Positions 63,971-64,000 of a stretch of DNA of 64,000 bases are shown here, in pieces. The notes under the pieces are model-generated. The model was not told the origin of the DNA and searched no databases. It was given only the letters and a program-made list of their open reading frames with translations. Both the position numbers and the translations under genes were made by a program. Within the stretch, counting starts at the first letter, position 1, and the number at the start of each line of letters is the position of its first letter. This stretch comes from Oasisia sp. SBJ-2009 (Eukaryota > Annelida > Polychaeta > Sabellida > Siboglinidae). Where the stretch lies: positions 49,102,067-49,166,066 of the forward strand of contig OZ024854.1 of the NCBI GenBank assembly GCA_964017155.1, written 5' to 3'.

Positions 63971-64000
63971 CGTTAGCCGGGTGGCCCCAGGTGAAGGGTA

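Larger units (their letters stand above)
62290..64000. other. Gene-free flank
   Basis: No convincing exon. It contains a short CA repeat at 62450-62466 and a longer one at 63600-63718. The final 100 bp are GC-richer. Confidence 0.4.

Overview
This window is AT-rich, intron-rich animal nuclear DNA, most likely from an invertebrate bilaterian; I cannot narrow it further. The reasons are GT-AG introns with consistent codon phase, three genes of animal-type families, decayed LINE and hAT copies, and many intronic minisatellites. No prokaryotic, organellar or viral gene is visible.

Layout. (1) 1-8682, plus strand: the last nine coding exons (657 residues) of the giant HECT ubiquitin ligase HUWE1, ending in a complete HECT domain, followed by a 3'UTR to about 9400. 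(2) 9400-11528: a gene-free interval between convergent genes. (3) 50734 down to 11529, minus strand: a 39-kb tubulin glycine ligase gene of the TTLL3/TTLL8 type. I rebuilt 19 coding exons from splice sites and codon phase, giving 1454 residues, or 1482 with a possible 84-nt cassette exon. A second 3' end stops at 15640 (1372 residues). (4) 50735-51154: a 420-bp gap between divergent start codons, a probable shared promoter. (5) 51155-61242, plus strand: a five-exon gene for a Rolling stone-like multispanning membrane protein (303 residues). (6) 61243-64000: its 3'UTR and a gene-free flank.

Most of the remaining DNA is repeats. Nearly every long intron of the TTLL3-like gene carries its own minisatellite (15-, 20-, 33-36-, 39-, 41- and 46-bp units among others). 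The last Rolling stone intron holds a 2.7-kb array of a 26-bp pyrimidine-rich unit and a 2.2-kb decayed hAT element inserted in another repeat. Many long open frames in the window are by-products of these arrays.

The most striking observation is the roughly 45-copy array in TTLL3 intron 16. Its founding unit is the exon-intron junction itself, so each copy repeats the exon end and the 5' splice site. Also notable are the alternative TTLL3 C-termini, the divergent promoter, and a HECT catalytic cysteine codon split by an intron. I see no multi-gene system that is clearly new; the novelty is in gene architecture and repeats. All exon joins are inferred from sequence without transcript support.
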